Shown here: positions 29,958 to 34,188 of the stretch, one piece after another | Layout: each line of letters opens with the position of its first letter | How positions within the stretch are numbered: position 1 is the stretch's first letter | IMG/VR virus record: IMGVR_UViG_3300035034_000050 | Span: 1-34,188 of that record | DNA from: a virus | DNA: 34,188 nucleotides | Direction: 5' to 3' (one strand) | Translations under genes and position numbers: made by a program | The notes under the pieces: model-generated | Seen by the model: only the letters and a program-made list of their open reading frames with translations | The model's database searches: none | What the model was told of the DNA's origin: nothing

Positions 29958-32838
29958 GGGTAAAACCGAATATCAGGTTGCGGAATACTACCTGACTTTG
30001 GACTACGGCGTTTGTCATGGTCCCCTCGATTCCTTGAACGGCATCTGGGTCAAAGAGAAGCTGGTCTGGGAAGGCCACATCTCGCGGACCTCGACGCTGG
30101 CGATCAACGCGCTTGACGCTTTCGGTGGCAAGAAGAAAGAAGGGGGGGTTGCCGGGACCGTGGATGTCTACATGGGCGACTCGGATCAGCTAATGACCGC
30201 AGCGTCGGCTTCCCGGTATGGCCTGACCCCGACCACAATGCCCGGATACCGGGGCATCGCCCACCTGATGTTCCGGGGCAACGCGGACGACCAAGGCTTT
30301 CTGTGGGTGATGAACAACCCATACCTGCCCCCGACGTGGCTGGACGTGACCCGTATCCCGAAGGGCTGGCAAGACCACTTGTCCGCGATCCCTCGCGGGG
30401 ACATTGGCGACCGTTCGATCTACTTCTTGTTGGACAGATCACAGTCTTTGTCGGGAAGCCAGTTCAACACGATCAAAAATTCCGTTCGGGATAGTTTGGA
30501 CTTCATCGAATTGGCGATCTCGTTGGGCAACAAGATCGACCTCGGAGTCCGGTTCTGGTCCTCCGGCGTTGGTGATGTGTCCATCGAACGCACGGATGTC
30601 ACATCGACCGACATCGACGAGATCAGGGCGTTCATTGACTCCACGGGCCAGCTTTTCGGGGGCGATGTCGTCCCGGCCTATACGGCTGCCGAGACGTGGT
30701 TCCAGACGACCAAGAACGACGACTTGGCGGGGCGCTCGATCATTCTCGTGACGGACGCAGCCTCGAACGACGGCTTTAGTTCTGCGGCCTCCGGCCCGGC
30801 GGCGGACATGCTGGACCAAAACAGCGGAGAGTTCAGCAAGGCGAATGGGAACCCGGTCGACCTCTACGCCATCAACTACAATCAGGCCAACACGACCTTT
30901 ACAGCACAACTCGACAACACCACGCAGGATGGGGTCCCGGTCATCTCGGGGTCCGACACGCAAGGGCTGTCGAACGCTGTCCGGCGCGCGATCCTGTCAG
31001 GGCTAGTGTTGGACGCGAACCCGTCGCACATGATCCGGGAGTGCCTGACGAACGACGATTGGGGCCTTGGAGTCCCTGACGCGGACATCGGGGACAGTTT
31101 CATCTACGCGGCGGAGGTCCTGATCTCGGAAGGCTTCGGGCTGACTATGATGTGGACCCAACAGTCTGCCGTAGAGAAGTTCGTGCAAGAGGTCTGCGAT
31201 CACATTCAGGGCATGGTCTATCTGGACCCTGAAACGGGCCTCTGGGAGATCGTCTTGATCCGGGGCGACTATGACCTCGACGAGTGCATCACGCTCGACC
31301 CGTCGAACTGCACGGCCAACAACAGGCAGCGCAAGGCGATGTCCGAGACCAGCAATGAGATCGTCATCACATACACGGACCCAGACAACGGCGAAGACAC
31401 GTCGATCACGTTCCAAGACATTGCGAACATCGCCATGCAGGGCGGTATCAGGTCAGAGACTCGGGGCTACTACGGCGTCCGGTATTCCCGGCTCGCCCAA
31501 TTCATTGGGGGCCGCGATCTCCGGTCGGCCAGCTATCCGACGTTCTCATGCGACCTCGTAGCCAATACGCGCGCCGGGGCCGTAAAGCCCGGTCAGGTGG
31601 TCAAGTTCTCGTGGCCGGACGACGGGATCGTCGACATGCCTTTGCGGGTCTACAAGGTAGACTACGGCCAGCCGGGCGACTCGAAGATGAAGCTGACCGT
31701 CACCGAAGACATCTTTGGCCTCGGGCAGACGACATACGACCCGGTTGATCCAACAGCGTGGGACGGCATCCAACCTGAACCTATGCCCCTCGAAACGATC
31801 TCGATCACCACGACGCCGCTGCCCTTGCTCCTGCGCTCGGGCATGGCTTTGACCGACGTGGATGACGACGACTACCCGAGCGTCAGGATGACCGTCTTGG
31901 GTAACACGGCGGATCAGCCCATAGACACGATCATCCTGTGGGGGGAAGTGACGAAGCCGAACGGGTCGGTCGCGGTCGAGACCTTGGCCGAATTGCAGTC
32001 CACGCCTCTGGGAGCCTTGGAAGTCGCACTACCTCGGGAAGCCATGTCGACCCTCACGGGCGGCGAGATTCGCCGGATCACCGGGCTTCTCGCAGAACCG
32101 GAGGAAGGGGACTTCTACCAGATCGGGCTAGGCGACGACACGAGCGAGATCGTAATGCTTTACGCATACGACGACGGCGACGATGGGTATCAGGTCGCGC
32201 GCGGCATGTTCGACACGACGCCAAAGGCTTGGGTGATCGGGGACCCTATCTGGTTCCTGAACGATAGCCTGATCCAGATCGAGCCGTCGGAACATGCCTC
32301 GGGAACTGCGTCTTTCTATGAGGTCCAGACGACCAACTCCGGGGGGGTTCTCGACGAAGCCTTTATGACGACCGAGACCTTCACGCCCACGGATCGGCCT
32401 TACGCGCCGCACCGCCCAGCGGACGGGGGGATCGAAGGGAACGGCTTTGCCGAGGCCAGCTACACGGAGGCTGGGGCGTCCACGGTTCCGTCGTCCCTGA
32501 CTGTGACGTGGGCCAACCGGAATAGGTTCGATGAGGACACGGTGCCTCCGCTCTGGGGCGGCACAACAGTCACGCCTGAAGTCGGACAGACGACGACGAT
32601 CAAGGTCTGCAATCGCAGCGACGGCACGGTTGTTCACGAGTATTCCGGCATCGCAGAAGGGGCTACCACGTTCGAGATCGTGCCGGATGACTTCTTGAAC
32701 GCAGAGAGATATATCGACGTGAAGCTGTATGCTGTTCGAGACAGTATCGAATCAGTCCAACCCACCGTTCTCCTGCTCGATATTGAGCGCGTTGGCTACG
32801 GACGCAATTACGGGTATAGCTACGGTGCGCCCAGCTAA
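29941..32838 (+). CDS. Central tail hub/fibre protein (gpJ-like) with inserted von Willebrand A domain
   Basis: A 965-residue protein. Residues 1-150 have the hub pattern (YYLTLDYGVCHGPLDSLNGIWV, FGGKKKEGGVAG, GYRGIAHLMF). Residues about 158-360 are a complete vWA domain: DRSQS metal-site motif (D165, S167, S169), GGDVVPAYTAAE second loop, and ILVTDAASN with D272. After the insertion the hub resumes with NPSHMIRECLTNDDWGLG and the Phage-tail_3-like part ending VTEDIFGL (to about 600). The C-terminal 350 residues are beta-rich fibre or fibronectin-like domains. GGGAGG lies 6 nt before ATG 29941; an in-frame ATG at 29890 lies inside the previous gene and lacks one. It probably organises the tail tip and contacts the cell surface. 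Confidence 0.88.
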   Translation: MGGGGKGKTEYQVAEYYLTLDYGVCHGPLDSLNGIWVKEKLVWEGHISRTSTLAINALDAFGGKKKEGGVAGTVDVYMGDSDQLMTAASASRYGLTPTTMPGYRGIAHLMFRGNADDQGFLWVMNNPYLPPTWLDVTRIPKGWQDHLSAIPRGDIGDRSIYFLLDRSQSLSGSQFNTIKNSVRDSLDFIELAISLGNKIDLGVRFWSSGVGDVSIERTDVTSTDIDEIRAFIDSTGQLFGGDVVPAYTAAETWFQTTKNDDLAGRSIILVTDAASNDGFSSAASGPAADMLDQNSGEFSKANGNPVDLYAINYNQANTTFTAQLDNTTQDGVPVISGSDTQGLSNAVRRAILSGLVLDANPSHMIRECLTNDDWGLGVPDADIGDSFIYAAEVLISEGFGLTMMWTQQSAVEKFVQEVCDHIQGMVYLDPETGLWEIVLIRGDYDLDECITLDPSNCTANNRQRKAMSETSNEIVITYTDPDNGEDTSITFQDIANIAMQGGIRSETRGYYGVRYSRLAQFIGGRDLRSASYPTFSCDLVANTRAGAVKPGQVVKFSWPDDGIVDMPLRVYKVDYGQPGDSKMKLTVTEDIFGLGQTTYDPVDPTAWDGIQPEPMPLETISITTTPLPLLLRSGMALTDVDDDDYPSVRMTVLGNTADQPIDTIILWGEVTKPNGSVAVETLAELQSTPLGALEVALPREAMSTLTGGEIRRITGLLAEPEEGDFYQIGLGDDTSEIVMLYAYDDGDDGYQVARGMFDTTPKAWVIGDPIWFLNDSLIQIEPSEHASGTASFYEVQTTNSGGVLDEAFMTTETFTPTDRPYAPHRPADGGIEGNGFAEASYTEAGASTVPSSLTVTWANRNRFDEDTVPPLWGGTTVTPEVGQTTTIKVCNRSDGTVVHEYSGIAEGATTFEIVPDDFLNAERYIDVKLYAVRDSIESVQPTVLLLDIERVGYGRNYGYSYGAPS

Positions 32839-32849
32839 AGGATATGACC

Positions 32850-33128
32850 ATGACCACGACAATCACAGATAAGACACTCACGAAAGACGCCTACGTTCTG
32901 ATCGGGGAATCACTTTCCTCGGCCTTGATTCAGGTCAAGGGCCCGGACCCGGCCCGGATCGTCATCGCGACGAGCCTCCCGGCGGCGGACGTGACCGACG
33001 GCATCGTTCTTGACCAGAACGACCTTTCTGTGGTCGCCTTCAACGACCTGTCCGCCACGGACAAGATTTACGGGATCGCGATCTCGGGTGAAACCTCGGT
33101 AGGCGGCTTCACAGTCGCAGCCGCGTGA
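32850..33128 (+). CDS. Small virion-type protein, beta-rich, unknown function
   Basis: A 92-residue protein between the central hub and a fibre-like gene. It starts with a short threonine-rich segment and then reads as beta strands (DAYVLIGESLSSALIQVKG, ARIVIATSLP, GIAISGETSVGGFTVAAA), without signal peptide, membrane helix or catalytic motif. It may decorate the fibre or act as a tip accessory. An ATG six bases earlier (32844) is in frame, but AAGGA lies only 1 nt before it and 7 nt before 32850, so I take the second. Confidence 0.6.
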   Translation: MTTTITDKTLTKDAYVLIGESLSSALIQVKGPDPARIVIATSLPAADVTDGIVLDQNDLSVVAFNDLSATDKIYGIAISGETSVGGFTVAAA

Positions 33129-33140
33129 TAGGGGGCCGAG

Positions 33141-33779
33141 ATGGCTAAACGCACACTTCCCGGCCTCGGTCTCACGGGCTTCTGGCCCGCCGGGGCGAAT
33201 GATTGGGGTCCAGAGAACGACGCGAACCTGTTGGCTCTTTCGGTCATGGTCGGCGGCTCCGCGCTTTCGGCCACGACCAGCCTTCCCGGCTCCCCCAGCA
33301 ACGGAGACATCTACATTGTCCCGACGGGGGATACCAACGCCGAGGACGTGGCGATCCGGGACGACGGGGCGTGGGTCTACCTCACGCCGTCTGACGGGTT
33401 TCGCATGTGGGTTTCGGACACTAGCGAATACCTTCGGTTCGACGGGTCGAGTTGGGTCGCGACGTCTGGTGTGGTCCCGATCACGCGGCAGACGCAAACC
33501 TCAAACTACGTCCTCACCGATTCGGACCTCGCCGGGAACGTCGTCAAGAAGATAGACATTGCCGGGGCAAACACGGTCACAATCAACTCGGGACTCGTGG
33601 GGACGGAGCCACTTATGGTCGTCCAAATGGGTCTCGGGCAAACCACCTTCGTCGCAGGGGCCGGGGTGACGATCCGGTCTGCGGACGGTGCGCTGAAGAT
33701 GCGGACCCGCTATTCTGCCGCGTCTCTGATCCCAGACGGGACCAACGCATACATCCTGTCGGGAGACATCACGACATGA
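33141..33779 (+). CDS. Tail fibre-type protein with DUF2793-like domain
   Basis: A 212-residue protein. Residues about 45-105 carry the DUF2793 pattern: LPGSPSNGDIYIVPTG, then VAIRDDGAWVYLTPSDGFRMWVSDT and LRFDGSSW. This domain is common in tail fibres of phages and prophages of Rhodobacteraceae. The rest is beta-rich (NTVTINSGLVGTEPLMVV), like trimeric fibre tips. It probably adds to the receptor-binding apparatus at the tail tip. Confidence 0.72.
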   Translation: MAKRTLPGLGLTGFWPAGANDWGPENDANLLALSVMVGGSALSATTSLPGSPSNGDIYIVPTGDTNAEDVAIRDDGAWVYLTPSDGFRMWVSDTSEYLRFDGSSWVATSGVVPITRQTQTSNYVLTDSDLAGNVVKKIDIAGANTVTINSGLVGTEPLMVVQMGLGQTTFVAGAGVTIRSADGALKMRTRYSAASLIPDGTNAYILSGDITT

Positions 33780-33811
33780 CCAAGTTTTTGACTCACAGAA
33801 AAGGCCAGAGC

Positions 33812-34188
33812 ATGAGCAACCTTCACATCCTCGGCTCCCTCGCGTCCAGCGGCGGGGGTGGCAGCGGTCCTGCCGTAGACACTTTCGACGTCACGGTCCC
33901 GTCCGGCACGGTAGGCTCCGACCTCACGGACTTCCCTGTCATGGTCGACCTGAACGACATGCCTGTAGCTTTCTGGCTTGCTGTCCGGGAGGACGGGGGC
34001 AACGTGCGCGCCTACGCGGCTGATGGCACGACGCTGATCCCGCACGATCTGACGCACATCGACACCGCGTCCGGGCGGGGGCGTTTCTTCGTGAAGCACA
34101 CCCTCACCACGGCTTCGGACACCACTTTCAAAATCAAGGTCTTAGATGCGGCGGAGACCACTTTGGACGCGGGCGACACGAACGGTCG
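33812..34188 (+). CDS. Tail protein with DUF2341-like domain, cut by the window end
   Basis: An open frame that runs off the right edge without a stop; 125 complete codons are visible. After a glycine/serine-rich linker (SSGGGGSGP) it reads FDVTVPSGTVGSDLTDFPVMVDLNDMP, VREDGGNVRAYAADGTTLIPHDL and GRGRFFVKHTLTTASDTTF, a pattern typical of the DUF2341 beta-sandwich found in phage and surface proteins, possibly carbohydrate-binding. AAGG lies 7 nt before ATG 33812. An in-frame ATG at 33776 overlaps the previous stop as ATGA and would add twelve residues. It is probably part of the adhesion apparatus. Confidence 0.7.
   Translation, partial: MSNLHILGSLASSGGGGSGPAVDTFDVTVPSGTVGSDLTDFPVMVDLNDMPVAFWLAVREDGGNVRAYAADGTTLIPHDLTHIDTASGRGRFFVKHTLTTASDTTFKIKVLDAAETTLDAGDTNG

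Overview
This window is part of a tailed, siphovirus-type phage genome or prophage with high GC content. The host is probably an alphaproteobacterium, and Rhodobacteraceae is my best guess. That guess rests on GC-rich codon use, on a tail hub with a DUF2163-like protein related to gene-transfer-agent hubs, and on DUF2793- and DUF2341-like tail proteins. No host gene, tRNA gene, integrase, holin, endolysin operon or CRISPR array is visible. Both ends look cut: the last tail gene runs off the right edge.

Layout. Positions 1-731 hold no convincing gene but carry a dense cluster of TGGTAAC/GTTACCA repeats and hairpins, a candidate origin or packaging/regulatory region. Two leftward genes follow: a primase-helicase of the VapE/D5 type (732-3455) and a small HTH regulator (3544-3816). 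A divergent control region (about 3817-3950) separates them from one long rightward series that fills the rest of the window. Its first part is a replication/recombination module: a histone H1-like protein, a DUF2800 PD-(D/E)XK nuclease with a cysteine cluster, a DUF2815 single-strand-binding protein, a family A DNA polymerase, a small zinc-knuckle protein, a VRR-NUC nuclease and an SNF2-type helicase. These genes overlap or nearly touch.

Without any gap the series continues into a lambda-like morphogenesis module in almost the lambda order: small and large terminase, gpW-like connector, portal, S49 protease with nested scaffold, decoration protein, major capsid protein, terminator, gpFI/FII-position proteins, gpZ-like, gpU-like, tail tube, terminator, tail assembly chaperone with a probable -1 frameshift, a 1671-residue tape measure with an embedded GH24 lysozyme domain, distal tail protein, four-cysteine hub protein, two small proteins, central hub/fibre protein, and further tail-tip/fibre proteins.

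The most unusual signals are these. A complete von Willebrand factor A domain with an intact metal-site motif is inserted in the central tail hub protein. A short C-terminal tail, roughly acidic-[S/T/A]-L-[I/V], is shared by at least five otherwise unrelated proteins (primase-helicase, H1-like protein, DUF2800 nuclease, SSB, small terminase), with weaker versions on two more. The hub protein's N-terminus appears split, with a small gene lying between the two pieces. The iteron-like array lies next to the replication gene. All functional calls are from reading translations and motifs by eye; no database search was possible.
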